A DNA stretch of 62,705 bases from Pseudomonas sp. GM49 (GCF_000282355.1 NZ_AKJL01000235.1:1-62705), one strand, 5' to 3'; counted from the stretch's first letter, positions 36,689 through 45,368 are shown. Notes: a model not told the origin generated them from the sequence alone. A program made the numbers and translations.

Positions 36689-36716
36689 CAACGTTTGCCT
36701 TTAGGAGCTCCCAGGT

Positions 36717-37880
36717 ATGTCGATCCAGGTCGAAGACTATTTCGCGCGCGAAACCTTTCAGAAAATGAAGGCGTTCGCCGACAAGCAGGAAACCCCGTTC
36801 GTGGTGATCGACACCGCGATGATCGCCCAGGCCTATGACGACCTGCGCGCCGGTTTCGAATTCGCCAAGGTCTACTACGCGGTCAAGGCCAACCCGGCCG
36901 TCGAAATCATCGACCTGCTCAAAGAGAAAGGCTCGAGCTTCGACATCGCCTCGATCTATGAGCTGGACAAAGTACTCGATCGCGGCGTCAGCGCCGACCA
37001 CATCAGCTACGGCAACACCATCAAGAAGTCCAAGGACATCCGCTACTTCTACGAGAAAGGCGTGCGCCTGTTTGCCACCGACTCCGAAGCCGACCTGCGC
37101 AACATCGCCAAGGCGGCACCAGGGGCAAAAGTATACGTACGCATCCTGACCGAAGGCTCGACCACCGCCGACTGGCCGTTGTCGCGCAAATTCGGCTGCC
37201 AGACCGACATGGCCATGGACCTGCTGATCCTCGCCCGCGACCTGGGCCTGGTGCCTTACGGCATCTCGTTCCACGTCGGCTCGCAGCAGCGCGACATCAG
37301 CGTCTGGGACGCGGCGATCGCCAAGGTCAAAGTGATCTTCGAGCGCCTGAAGGAAGAAGACGGCATTCACCTGAAGCTGATCAACATGGGCGGCGGCTTC
37401 CCTGCCAACTACATCACCCGCACCAACAGCCTGGAAACCTACGCGGAAGAAATCATCCGCTTCCTCAAGGAAGACTTCGGTGATGACCTGCCGGAAATCA
37501 TCCTCGAGCCAGGCCGTTCACTGATCGCCAACGCCGGCATCCTGGTCAGCGAAGTGGTGCTGGTCGCGCGCAAATCCCGCACCGCGGTCGAGCGCTGGGT
37601 GTACACGGATGTGGGCAAGTTCTCCGGCCTGATCGAAACCATGGACGAAGCCATCAAGTTCCCGATCTGGACCGAGAAGAAGGGCGAGATGGAAGAAGTG
37701 GTCATCGCCGGCCCGACCTGCGACAGCGCCGATATCATGTACGAGAACTACAAGTACGGCCTGCCGCTGAACCTGGCCATCGGTGATCGCCTGTACTGGC
37801 TGTCGACCGGTGCGTACACCACCAGCTACAGCGCTGTTGAGTTCAATGGTTTCCCGCCGCTGAAGTCGTTCTACGTATAA
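36717..37880 (+). CDS. speC: Ornithine decarboxylase, alanine-racemase-fold type
   Basis: 387 residues, fold-type III PLP decarboxylase; makes putrescine from ornithine. PLP Lys57 in YAVKANP, FHVGSQ, the phosphate-binding GGGFP, EPGRSLIANAG and catalytic Cys335 in GPTCDSAD. The size matches the P. aeruginosa enzyme, not the large E. coli SpeC. Some family members also accept lysine, so dual ornithine/lysine activity is possible. TAGGAG precedes the ATG. Long structured leader upstream; strong bidirectional terminator downstream. Confidence 0.93.
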   Translation: MSIQVEDYFARETFQKMKAFADKQETPFVVIDTAMIAQAYDDLRAGFEFAKVYYAVKANPAVEIIDLLKEKGSSFDIASIYELDKVLDRGVSADHISYGNTIKKSKDIRYFYEKGVRLFATDSEADLRNIAKAAPGAKVYVRILTEGSTTADWPLSRKFGCQTDMAMDLLILARDLGLVPYGISFHVGSQQRDISVWDAAIAKVKVIFERLKEEDGIHLKLINMGGGFPANYITRTNSLETYAEEIIRFLKEDFGDDLPEIILEPGRSLIANAGILVSEVVLVARKSRTAVERWVYTDVGKFSGLIETMDEAIKFPIWTEKKGEMEEVVIAGPTCDSADIMYENYKYGLPLNLAIGDRLYWLSTGAYTTSYSAVEFNGFPPLKSFYV

Positions 37881-37914
37881 GGGCTGCTGCAAGTTTCAAG
37901 CGGCAAGATTAAGT

Positions 37915-37944
37915 AAAAGCCCATGACCTATCATGGGCTTTTTT
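37915..37944. terminator. Bidirectional terminator between speC and the toxin locus
   Basis: AAAAGCCCATGA / TCATGGGCTTTT perfect 12-bp stem, 4-nt loop, T-run on the plus strand and A-run on the left (T-run for the minus strand). Serves both converging genes. Confidence 0.9.
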
Positions 37945-38835
37945 TTATTTCCGAGACCACTGCTGCAGCGTCCTTATCATCCCATGGACCTCCTGCAATC
38001 TGTCAGAGACCTCTGACAGTATTAACAGCAATTGCGACAGTTTCATCGTTTCTCTTATGCTGACCAACTCCTGCTGTGCCATCTCGATAAAACGAAGCAT
38101 GGCAAAGAAAAAGTCATTGAGATTATTGATGGCTGAACTGGCGGCTGTATATATCAAAGATATCTCACGCAAGTGCTGCCTTGCTTGAGCAGCACGGGCA
38201 TCCCGGGATTCGTAAGGGATAAATGCAAATGCTCCACGAAAACCCCCCCAGCCAAAGAGATAGCATCTTTCAAGATAAGAAAAATTATTGCAGCAACTCA
38301 TCCTCCTATGTAAACAACGAACAAACCGAACAAAGATACTATGAATGCCTTCATGAAGCTTCTTTATGGAAAATTTGAGATCTGAAACCTTGATTCCAAA
38401 TAAATATAGGCGCGTGGAAAATCCATCAGTCAACGCACATACCGCACCTGAGGGAAAATGGCACTTCCACCCTTGAGATACAGGCAAACAAAATTGTTTA
38501 AGATCAAGATATTTTATCTGTAGATACCGCTTTTCCGGGGAAATACTGGCAATTGCTTCGCACTCATCAGTAAACGTCGAAAAAATACTCAAAGTGTCCA
38601 AAAGCCCGGTATCCAAGACTGATATATCACCATCAAACTTCTGAATATAATCACGACTCGATGACAACAAAGCCCTCAGTTTATTAATATCAGACGTCGT
38701 CATGACATTTCCATCACCTACATAGAGTGAGATCAAGCGCACAAATTTTTCCAGCGCTTCTGGAAGATCGCCAAGAAAATCAAAGTAGTCTTTCAAATAA
38801 TCGAAATGCCGCCGCTCAAGCAAAAACTCATACAT
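37945..38835 (-). CDS. Cys-rich helical protein, possible partner of the pore-forming toxin
   Basis: 296 residues, no signal peptide and no family I recognise with confidence. N-terminal part helical; the middle (residues 116-191) holds seven of eight Cys (FCLP, WKCH, VCAL, VRCL, SCC, RCY) and a Gly/Phe-rich hydrophobic stretch (LFGWGGFRGAFAF, 193-205); residues 215-296 are long amphipathic helices. By eye the tail (NDFFFAMLRFIEMAQQELVS...) lines up with the C-terminal helices of XaxA/YaxA toxins, which suggests a diverged alpha-pore-forming subunit. Starts 79 nt after the fusion toxin with AGGGA upstream, same strand, so cotranscribed. Could instead be an immunity or accessory protein. Low GC like its neighbour. 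Confidence 0.55.
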   Translation of the reverse strand: MYEFLLERRHFDYLKDYFDFLGDLPEALEKFVRLISLYVGDGNVMTTSDINKLRALLSSSRDYIQKFDGDISVLDTGLLDTLSIFSTFTDECEAIASISPEKRYLQIKYLDLKQFCLPVSQGWKCHFPSGAVCALTDGFSTRLYLFGIKVSDLKFSIKKLHEGIHSIFVRFVRCLHRRMSCCNNFSYLERCYLFGWGGFRGAFAFIPYESRDARAAQARQHLREISLIYTAASSAINNLNDFFFAMLRFIEMAQQELVSIRETMKLSQLLLILSEVSDRLQEVHGMIRTLQQWSRK

Positions 38836-38914
38836 AGATCATTCCCTTGATCCTAAGCCCGGCCAGTGCTTTCACATGAAAATCTGCTGGCCGTGCTATT
38901 CAGAGATATTACGA

Positions 38915-41173
38915 TTAAGGCTTGGCAGCGTCTGTCAAAAATTCGATAAACTCGTTCGCCTCACCTATGAACTGAGCGCAGCGCTCACTGACATCCGTTA
39001 CAGTCTCGCGCTGTGTAAAAGCAACAAAACGACTGAATGCCGTGCTTGCATTCTTATATTCAGCGCTATATATGATGCGTTGGTCCTCCACAGCATGAAT
39101 GACCTGAATGAAATCAATCTTGCCAATTGCGATTTTGATTCTTTTATCCTCTTCCGCCATCTTGGCATAGATACTATCGACCTCCGCCTGTAGTTTTTTA
39201 CTTTCATGAATCATGAGAATGAAAGTCACACCCGAAGCAATATCTCCGATTGATTTTTTTATCTGCTCAATGGCAAACATTACAATCTGGACTTCTGGTG
39301 GCGTCATACCAAGCTTTTGCAACTTGTCGATGGTCAGATTGACGTCTTTCCCGAGATCCTCGACAGCTGTCTTTTCTATCAAGCTGATCGCATCTGCAAT
39401 CACCTTCAAAGCCTTTTGACGCTCAACCAGCTTAACATTCAGCCGTTCCTTTGAACCTTCGGCGTCTTTCTGTTCCAATTCAAGCCCGGAAATATATCCA
39501 AGCGTTGCATCGCGATCCAAATGACCACTGATATTCGTCAGACGATTCCTGATAAACGCGGCTGATTTAAGAGTATTGGCAGGACCCTTCTTGAGCGCGC
39601 CTTCCAGATCAGCCTTGATCTCTTCGATATCTTGCGGGTCTGTCCCGGCATCTTCCAGTTCCCGCTGAAGCTCGAGCAGCTGGCAGACCTTGGCTTCCAG
39701 CTCCACTTGGCTATCGAGGCTGCCGTAACGCAAAGTTGTGGAACAAGCGTCAACATCCTGGACCAACCGCTGAAACTGATCGAACAAGCCAGGTAGATAT
39801 TTAAGTTTGACGAACAACGCTTCAGCTGCAATACACTTATCCCGCATTGCCTGCTCGGATTTCTGCAGCAGCTGTTTATTCAATGGGGGGTAAACGGAGC
39901 TACTTAACATCATCGGCATCATCCTTAATCTTCCAATTGAACTCTTGTCATACTCCTCGTCTGCCTCCTTGAACAACTGAACAAGCGCATCGGCATCGCT
40001 TCGGATTTTCTTCCAGGGAGAAACAACTTTCTCGAAATTACGCTGGAATTGACGTAAAGATATCGCATCATTGATTTCCTGAACGCTCGTAGCAGACTCC
40101 TGGATATATCGATAGACGGTATTCCAGACAAACACGAGATTTTTCGTGGCAACTTCCGCTTGAATGGCGACAAAATCGAGTTGCAGAAGATCCTGTTCGA
40201 CACGTTTCAAAGAACCCAGCGTCTGATTCTTGTTCTTGAGTATTTCTATATCCCTATCTTGTGCTTGTGTCAGCTCGTTGCGCTCGGCTCTGATATTTTC
40301 CGCTTCAACACCATAATAAATCGCCATGCCCAGACCAAACAGATTCAGGCCGGCAGCGGCACCCAGGGATTTTTCGACAAGAGCCCGATACTGCTTATTC
40401 TTTTCCGCAATTTGCTCTGCACGTCGAGAAATCACCTCATCAAGCACCTTGATTTCATCGGAATACGGATTTCTCTTGATCAATTCAACTTTAAACTTGA
40501 TACCGGGTAAAATCGTCTGGCGCAAATCCTTGTCAAACGCATCCAGATCCAACTTGATACCGTTAACAATTGCCAGATTGGAGTTAACTTTACTGAATAT
40601 ACTACCAAGATAAGCTTTCAGGTCGGGAATGGTATCCGACTCAAGTTCCAGTCCTGGGAATTTCTCTCCCAACTCCAGCTCGATTTTTTTTAGATCTGCA
40701 AGTGTTTTGACGTCATACTTGTCAAGCAAGTTACTGGCTTTGACCTCCTTATAGATCTCTTCTATACCTTTGCCGTAAATTTCCATGGTGGCACCAAATA
40801 GCTTCAGCTCTGTCCCGGTGAGCATGATTCGCTCACGCAACGGCGACCAGCGCTTGGCATGCTCACGGGTCTGGACGAACGTCTGCAGAAAATCATCGGC
40901 TCTCAATCCCGCGCCACCATCCTGCCCCGTACCAAAATTCAAGTAATGGACAACATCATCAAGTCGGTGGGGAAGCGCCAATCCTGCTGCTTCATATTTC
41001 CTCAGATCGATGATCTGTTTTTTGGTTAATATCAAACCCTGATCGCGTGTTCCCCCATCCAACTCTCCCATTGAAGCTTCATTCAAAACTCTCGGAGCAT
41101 TAGCAGCAAGCTCTGCAATCCGTTCGTAACTGGCCCCTTCTAAACTGGCCTCCCACAACTGATGATTATTCAT
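38915..41173 (-). CDS. Alpha-xenorhabdolysin (XaxA/YaxA + XaxB/YaxB)-like pore-forming toxin, subunits apparently fused
   Basis: 752 residues, almost all helical. Residues about 45-410 resemble XaxA/YaxA: LTKKQIIDLRKYEAAGLALP, then RHELICES up to the hydrophobic segment SLGAAAGLNLFGLGMAIYYG (269-288) followed by EAENIRAERNEL, and LVFVWNTVYRYIQES...VVSPWKKI. After a short Met-rich joint (about 411-430), residues 430-752 resemble XaxB: coiled coil, then LGMTPPEVQIVMFAIEQIKK and SIGDIASGVTFILMIHESKK (621-660). XaxA and XaxB are normally separate proteins of roughly 400 and 350 residues that co-assemble into a ClyA-like pore in host membranes; 752 is close to the sum. No signal peptide, as in that family. 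ATG 41173 has GGA upstream; a longer frame to 41251 is unlikely. Markedly more AT-rich than flanking genes. Homology is recalled, not searched; the A half is surer than the B half. Confidence 0.75.
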   Translation of the reverse strand: MNNHQLWEASLEGASYERIAELAANAPRVLNEASMGELDGGTRDQGLILTKKQIIDLRKYEAAGLALPHRLDDVVHYLNFGTGQDGGAGLRADDFLQTFVQTREHAKRWSPLRERIMLTGTELKLFGATMEIYGKGIEEIYKEVKASNLLDKYDVKTLADLKKIELELGEKFPGLELESDTIPDLKAYLGSIFSKVNSNLAIVNGIKLDLDAFDKDLRQTILPGIKFKVELIKRNPYSDEIKVLDEVISRRAEQIAEKNKQYRALVEKSLGAAAGLNLFGLGMAIYYGVEAENIRAERNELTQAQDRDIEILKNKNQTLGSLKRVEQDLLQLDFVAIQAEVATKNLVFVWNTVYRYIQESATSVQEINDAISLRQFQRNFEKVVSPWKKIRSDADALVQLFKEADEEYDKSSIGRLRMMPMMLSSSVYPPLNKQLLQKSEQAMRDKCIAAEALFVKLKYLPGLFDQFQRLVQDVDACSTTLRYGSLDSQVELEAKVCQLLELQRELEDAGTDPQDIEEIKADLEGALKKGPANTLKSAAFIRNRLTNISGHLDRDATLGYISGLELEQKDAEGSKERLNVKLVERQKALKVIADAISLIEKTAVEDLGKDVNLTIDKLQKLGMTPPEVQIVMFAIEQIKKSIGDIASGVTFILMIHESKKLQAEVDSIYAKMAEEDKRIKIAIGKIDFIQVIHAVEDQRIIYSAEYKNASTAFSRFVAFTQRETVTDVSERCAQFIGEANEFIEFLTDAAKP

Positions 41174-41277
41174 AATTATTCCATTAATTATAAAATAAAA
41201 ACTATTGATCCATCTAAAACTCGACAGTAACGCCACGAATCGACGCGTCATTGAAAAGCTAAAGCAATAGTTTATTC

Positions 41278-41330
41278 ACTGTCAAACAACACTGACAGTT
41301 AATTTATAAGAAAAGAATTCGACACCCCAA
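41278..41330 (-). promoter_or_regulatory. Candidate promoter and operator of the toxin gene
   Basis: On the minus strand TTGGGG (41330-41325), 16-bp spacer, TATAAA (41308-41303), then an inverted repeat ACTGTCA-N8-TGACAGT (41278-41299) around the expected start point, about 105 nt before the toxin ATG. The -35 box sits in the palindrome just past the Sel1 gene's stop. Confidence 0.4.
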
Positions 41331-41338
41331 TTATGGGG

Positions 41339-42115
41339 TTAGGCAATAACCGCTGATTCAGTATTACTCAACTCAGCCGCTCGCTGAAAGAATGCGTCGG
41401 CCAACTTTCGTACTTCAGGATGTGCGGCACTGCTCAAGGTTCGATGCGCCACTTGCAGAAAGTTGAGATTACCGCCGGCCAGAGCCTTGTGCAGCCATGT
41501 GACCGCCTCATCGATTTTCCCTTGATCGACCAAAACGGCAGCAAAACTGAATTGCCCACGAAAATCCCCACCTTCGGCAGAGCGTCGATACCAATCAAAG
41601 GCGGCAGCGTAATCCGCCGGGCAATGTTGGCCTTCCTCGAGGTATCGCCCCACCAGGTTCATGGATTTGGCGTGGCCGAGCTCAGCGGCGCGTTGATAGA
41701 GCCTCAGCGCGTGCGGCGGGTCCTGAGCGACGCCACGACCGGTCGCCAGTAGATTGGCGTAGTTGTACATCGCCCAATCCAGACCGGCTTCAGCGGCCTG
41801 AAGGTAGTGTTCGGCGGCAGCGGCGGCATTAGCCTTGCACCCCCAACCGTGTTCATGACAACGGCCGAGCATGTTGCGCGCCATCAGGTGTCCCTGGCGC
41901 GCAGCGATACCGAACCAGCGCAACGCCAGCGGCTGGTCCTGCGCGATTCCCTGGCCGTCGAGCAGAATCTGCCCAAGCAAGGCCTGGGCCTCGACTTCAC
42001 CTTCACGTGCGGCGATCAGGATGGCCTGGGCTGCGCGGGCCGGACTTTCGTCAAGCATGGAGCGCAGGCGCTCACCGTCGAGCATTTCTTCGCGGCGTAA
42101 ACGAAAATCCGCCAC
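41339..42115 (-). CDS. Sel1-repeat protein next to piuC
   Basis: 258 residues with about five Sel1/TPR-like repeats (e.g. EAQALLGQILLDGQGIAQDQ, YNYANLLATGRGVAQDPPHA, GHAKSMNLVGRYLEEGQHCP), a solenoid for protein contacts. The GTG start at 42115 directly abuts the piuC TAA (TAAGTG) with GAGGTG upstream, so translation is coupled. In P. aeruginosa PA4516 occupies the same place after piuC (PA4515). No signal peptide; role in iron uptake unproven. Confidence 0.87.
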   Translation of the reverse strand: MADFRLRREEMLDGERLRSMLDESPARAAQAILIAAREGEVEAQALLGQILLDGQGIAQDQPLALRWFGIAARQGHLMARNMLGRCHEHGWGCKANAAAAAEHYLQAAEAGLDWAMYNYANLLATGRGVAQDPPHALRLYQRAAELGHAKSMNLVGRYLEEGQHCPADYAAAFDWYRRSAEGGDFRGQFSFAAVLVDQGKIDEAVTWLHKALAGGNLNFLQVAHRTLSSAAHPEVRKLADAFFQRAAELSNTESAVIA

Positions 42116-42796
42116 TTACACCTCGACCCAGCGACGCAACAGGTTGTGATAGGTGCCGGTCAGGCGGATCAGCGATGGATGATCAGGCACATCGCGGGTC
42201 AGTTGCTGGATTGCCCCGTCCATCTCGAACAACAGGGCGCGCTGGCTGTCCTCGCGCACCAGGCTTTGAGTCCAGAAAAACGAGGCGAGTCGCGTTCCGC
42301 GCGTCACCGCGTTGACCTTGTGCAGGCTGGTGCCAGGGTACAACACCATGTCGCCGGCGGGCAGTTTCACTCGCTGGGTGCCGAAGGTGTCCTGGATTTC
42401 CAGCTCGCCGCCGTCGTAATCCTCGGGCTCGCTGAAGAACAGCGTGGCGGACAAATCCGTGCGCACCCGCTCGATGCTGCCTTTGGGCTGTCGCACCGCA
42501 TTGTCGATATGAAAATCGAAACTGCCACCGGCGGTGTAACAGTTCACCAACGGAGGAAAGACTTTGTGCGGTAGCGCAGCCGACATGAACAGCGGATTTT
42601 TCCACAGCCGCTCCAGCATCGCCGTGCCGATCTCCTTGGCCAGCGGGTGGCCCTCCGGCAACTGCAAATTGTGCTTGGCCTTCGCCGACTGGTAGCCGGC
42701 GGTGATCTTGCCGTCGGCCCAATCAGTGTGTTCCAGAGCCTCGCGAATGTGCTGCACCTCGTCTTTTTCGAACAGGCCGGGAATGTGCAGCAACAT
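42116..42796 (-). CDS. piuC: PKHD-type Fe(II)/2-oxoglutarate hydroxylase PiuC
   Basis: 226 residues, standard PiuC/YbiX length. Prolyl-4-hydroxylase-like domain with iron ligands His96 and Asp98 (FHIDNA) and His159 (TSLHKV) and 2-oxoglutarate Arg169 (GTRLASFFW). Linked to the siderophore receptor PiuA and to uptake of siderophore-drug conjugates in P. aeruginosa. ATG 42796 matches the family N-terminus (MLLHIPGLF); the longer frame crosses the Fur-like box. Confidence 0.93.
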   Translation of the reverse strand: MLLHIPGLFEKDEVQHIREALEHTDWADGKITAGYQSAKAKHNLQLPEGHPLAKEIGTAMLERLWKNPLFMSAALPHKVFPPLVNCYTAGGSFDFHIDNAVRQPKGSIERVRTDLSATLFFSEPEDYDGGELEIQDTFGTQRVKLPAGDMVLYPGTSLHKVNAVTRGTRLASFFWTQSLVREDSQRALLFEMDGAIQQLTRDVPDHPSLIRLTGTYHNLLRRWVEV

Positions 42797-42829
42797 GACA
42801 AAGACACCTGAAAGCAAAGGGGCGCCAAT

Positions 42830-42848
42830 GGTATTGATTCTTATTGCC
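42830..42848. promoter_or_regulatory. Fur-box-like site between piuC and piuA
   Basis: On the minus strand GGCAATAAGAATCAATACC matches 13 of 19 positions of GATAATGATAATCATTATC. It lies 34 nt upstream of piuC and 156 nt upstream of divergent piuA. A second AT-rich inverted repeat, TGCGAA-N9-TTCGCA (42919-42939), lies nearer piuA. Confidence 0.6.
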
Positions 42849-43003
42849 TGTGTAAAACACATCTGACGGATGAGTCAGCAAAAACCGTAAGGTTAAATTG
42901 TAAAGATTGTAAATTAAGTGCGAATAGTAATGTTTCGCAATTGTTACAAATACCTGTTTACCCTATATTCCGCGGCCTCAAATCCTTGGGGAGGGGAATT
43001 CAA

Positions 43004-45346
43004 ATGTCGCGTCAACAACCACAAGTACCGGTCAGTTCACCACGTCTGCTCGCATCCGCCATTGGCATGGCAATTACTGCCGGCTCTGCGGGCCACATGG
43101 TTTTCGCGGCGGAAAAAACCGACGAAAAAGCACCGGACAAAGTGATTTCGCTGGGCGCCACCGCCATCACCGGCGAAGCCCAGGACGAGACAACCTACAA
43201 CGTAGAAAAAGCCTCCTCGCCCAAGTACACCGCGCCGCTGATCGACACGCCGCGCTCGGTGACCGTTGTTCCGCAACAGGTCTTGAAGGACACCGGTTCG
43301 CTCAACCTGCAGGACGCGCTGCGCACCGTTCCAGGCATCACCTTCGGTGCCGGTGAAGGCGGTAACCCGCAAGGCGACCGTCCGTTCATCCGCGGCTTCG
43401 ACGCCCAGGGCGACACCTACCTGGACGGCGTGCGCGATACCGGTTCACAGAGCCGCGAGATCTTCGCCGTTGAATCGATTGAAGTCAGCAAAGGCCCGAA
43501 CTCCGCGATCGGCGGCCGTGGCGCAGCCGGCGGCAGCATCAACCTGGTCAGCAAGAAAGCGCACCTGGGCGATTCGCTCGACGGTGGTTTCACCTGGGGC
43601 TCCGACCAGACCCAGCGCTACACCTTCGATGGCAACTACCAGTTCACCGACACCGCCGCTGGCCGTCTGAACCTGCTGAGCCACGAAAGCAACGTCGCCG
43701 GGCGTGACAGCGTCGATAACGACCGTTGGGGTATCGCCCCCTCCCTGGCTTTCGGCCTGGGTACGGACACTCGTGTCAATCTCGACTACTACCACCTCGA
43801 AAACAACGACACACCGGATTCGGGCATTCCTTACTCCATCCCGACCGCCGGTTCGACTGCCCGTACCAAGGCCAACCCGGACAAGCCGAATGACGGCGGC
43901 AACAGCAGCAATTTCTATGGTCTGACCGACCGCGACTTCCGCAAGGGGCGCACCGACACCGCGACCTTCGCCATCGAGCACGACCTGAGCGACGCGCTGA
44001 CCATCAAGAACACCCTGCGTCACGGCACCAGCATGCAGGATTACATCCTGACCCAACCGGACGACAGCAAAGGCAACGTCAACAACGGCAGCGTCTGGCG
44101 CCGCGCGAATACCCGCGTGAGCAACACCGAGACGACCACCAACCAGACCGACCTGTTTGGTGATGTCTACATCGCCGGGTTCAAGAACAGCTTCTCCACG
44201 GGTGTCGAGTACACCCACGAGGAAAGTGAAAAATCCTCGTACAACGTCAACACGGACACCACCCCGGGAACAGCAGCGGTGACCACCAACTGCTCGCCGG
44301 CACTGATCGGCGCGCCAAGCGGTTACAACTGCACCTCGCTGTCCAATCCGACCCCGAATGATCCATGGAGCGGTGCCATCTCGCGCAACTACGCCGGCAC
44401 CGACACCAAGGCCGACACCTACGCGCTGTACGTGTTCGACACCCTGACGTTGTCCGAGCAGTGGCTGGTGAACATGGGCCTGCGCTACGACCATTTCGAT
44501 ACCAAGTACCGCACCTTTGACGGTTCCGGCGCCACTGTCGTGACCAAAGGCAACGCAGTCAAAGGCAAGGACACCAGCGAATTCGTTACCGGTCAGTTCG
44601 GCGTGGTGTACAAACCAGCCGAAAACGGCAGCATCTATGCGTCCTACGCGACGTCTGCCACGCCACCGGGCAACTCCCTGGGCGAAGGTTCGGAAGGCAA
44701 TCCGTTGGCTGGCACGCCGGATCGCAACGGCAACCTGCTCAATAGCGACCTGGAGCCGGAAACCACCAAGAACTACGAAATCGGTACCAAATGGGACCTG
44801 TTGAACGATCGTCTGTCCCTGACCGCCGATATCTTCCGCACCGAGAAAGACAACGCTCGTGTGCAATCCAACACCATCACGTTTGAAAACGTCGGCAAAA
44901 CCCGCGTTCAGGGTATCGAACTGTCGGCCAGCGGCAAGCTCACCGACAAATGGCAAGTGTTCGCCGGTTACGCCTACATGGACAGCGAACAAGTCGACGG
45001 CGGTGACCTGCCGGCAAACAAAGCCAACAACGGCAACGAACTGCCTAACACGCCGAAAAACAGCGCCAGCCTGTGGACGACCTATCAGGTCACGCCGAAG
45101 CTGACCATCGGTGGCGGAGCGTTCTATGTCGATGACGTGTTCGGCAGTGCCGCCAACACCACCATGGTTGATTCCTACGTTCGTTACGACGCGATGGCGG
45201 CCTACAAGCTGAGCAAAAACGTCGACCTGCAACTGAACGTGCAGAACCTGACCGACGAAACCTACTACGACAAGGCATTCTCGACTCACTTCGCCAACCA
45301 GGCGGCCGGTCGTACCGCCTTGCTGAGCACCAACTTCCACTTCTGA
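43004..45346 (+). CDS. piuA: TonB-dependent siderophore receptor PiuA
   Basis: 780 residues including an extended signal sequence ending MVFAAEK. Plug domain: IDTPRSVTVVPQQVLKDTG, LRTVPGITFGAGEGGNPQGD, FIRGFDAQGDTYLDGVRDTG, EVSKGPNSAIGGRGAAGGSINLVSK; then the 22-strand barrel ending ...TALLSTNFHF with terminal Phe. Monomeric catecholate siderophore receptor class (Fiu/PiuA). ATG 43004 has GGGGAGGGG upstream; the longer frame starts in the AT-rich control region. Iron-regulated by the Fur-like box. Confidence 0.94.
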   Translation: MSRQQPQVPVSSPRLLASAIGMAITAGSAGHMVFAAEKTDEKAPDKVISLGATAITGEAQDETTYNVEKASSPKYTAPLIDTPRSVTVVPQQVLKDTGSLNLQDALRTVPGITFGAGEGGNPQGDRPFIRGFDAQGDTYLDGVRDTGSQSREIFAVESIEVSKGPNSAIGGRGAAGGSINLVSKKAHLGDSLDGGFTWGSDQTQRYTFDGNYQFTDTAAGRLNLLSHESNVAGRDSVDNDRWGIAPSLAFGLGTDTRVNLDYYHLENNDTPDSGIPYSIPTAGSTARTKANPDKPNDGGNSSNFYGLTDRDFRKGRTDTATFAIEHDLSDALTIKNTLRHGTSMQDYILTQPDDSKGNVNNGSVWRRANTRVSNTETTTNQTDLFGDVYIAGFKNSFSTGVEYTHEESEKSSYNVNTDTTPGTAAVTTNCSPALIGAPSGYNCTSLSNPTPNDPWSGAISRNYAGTDTKADTYALYVFDTLTLSEQWLVNMGLRYDHFDTKYRTFDGSGATVVTKGNAVKGKDTSEFVTGQFGVVYKPAENGSIYASYATSATPPGNSLGEGSEGNPLAGTPDRNGNLLNSDLEPETTKNYEIGTKWDLLNDRLSLTADIFRTEKDNARVQSNTITFENVGKTRVQGIELSASGKLTDKWQVFAGYAYMDSEQVDGGDLPANKANNGNELPNTPKNSASLWTTYQVTPKLTIGGGAFYVDDVFGSAANTTMVDSYVRYDAMAAYKLSKNVDLQLNVQNLTDETYYDKAFSTHFANQAAGRTALLSTNFHF

Positions 45347-45368
45347 TTGCCACTCACACTGCAATCCC

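Noticed and set aside
38180..38480. Frameshifted pseudogene interpretation of the 296-residue toxin partner
   Set aside because: The Cys/Arg-rich centre and hydrophobic alternative frames raised the idea, but the frame is open for 296 codons and the alternative frames contain stops; T-rich DNA gives hydrophobic residues in several frames anyway.
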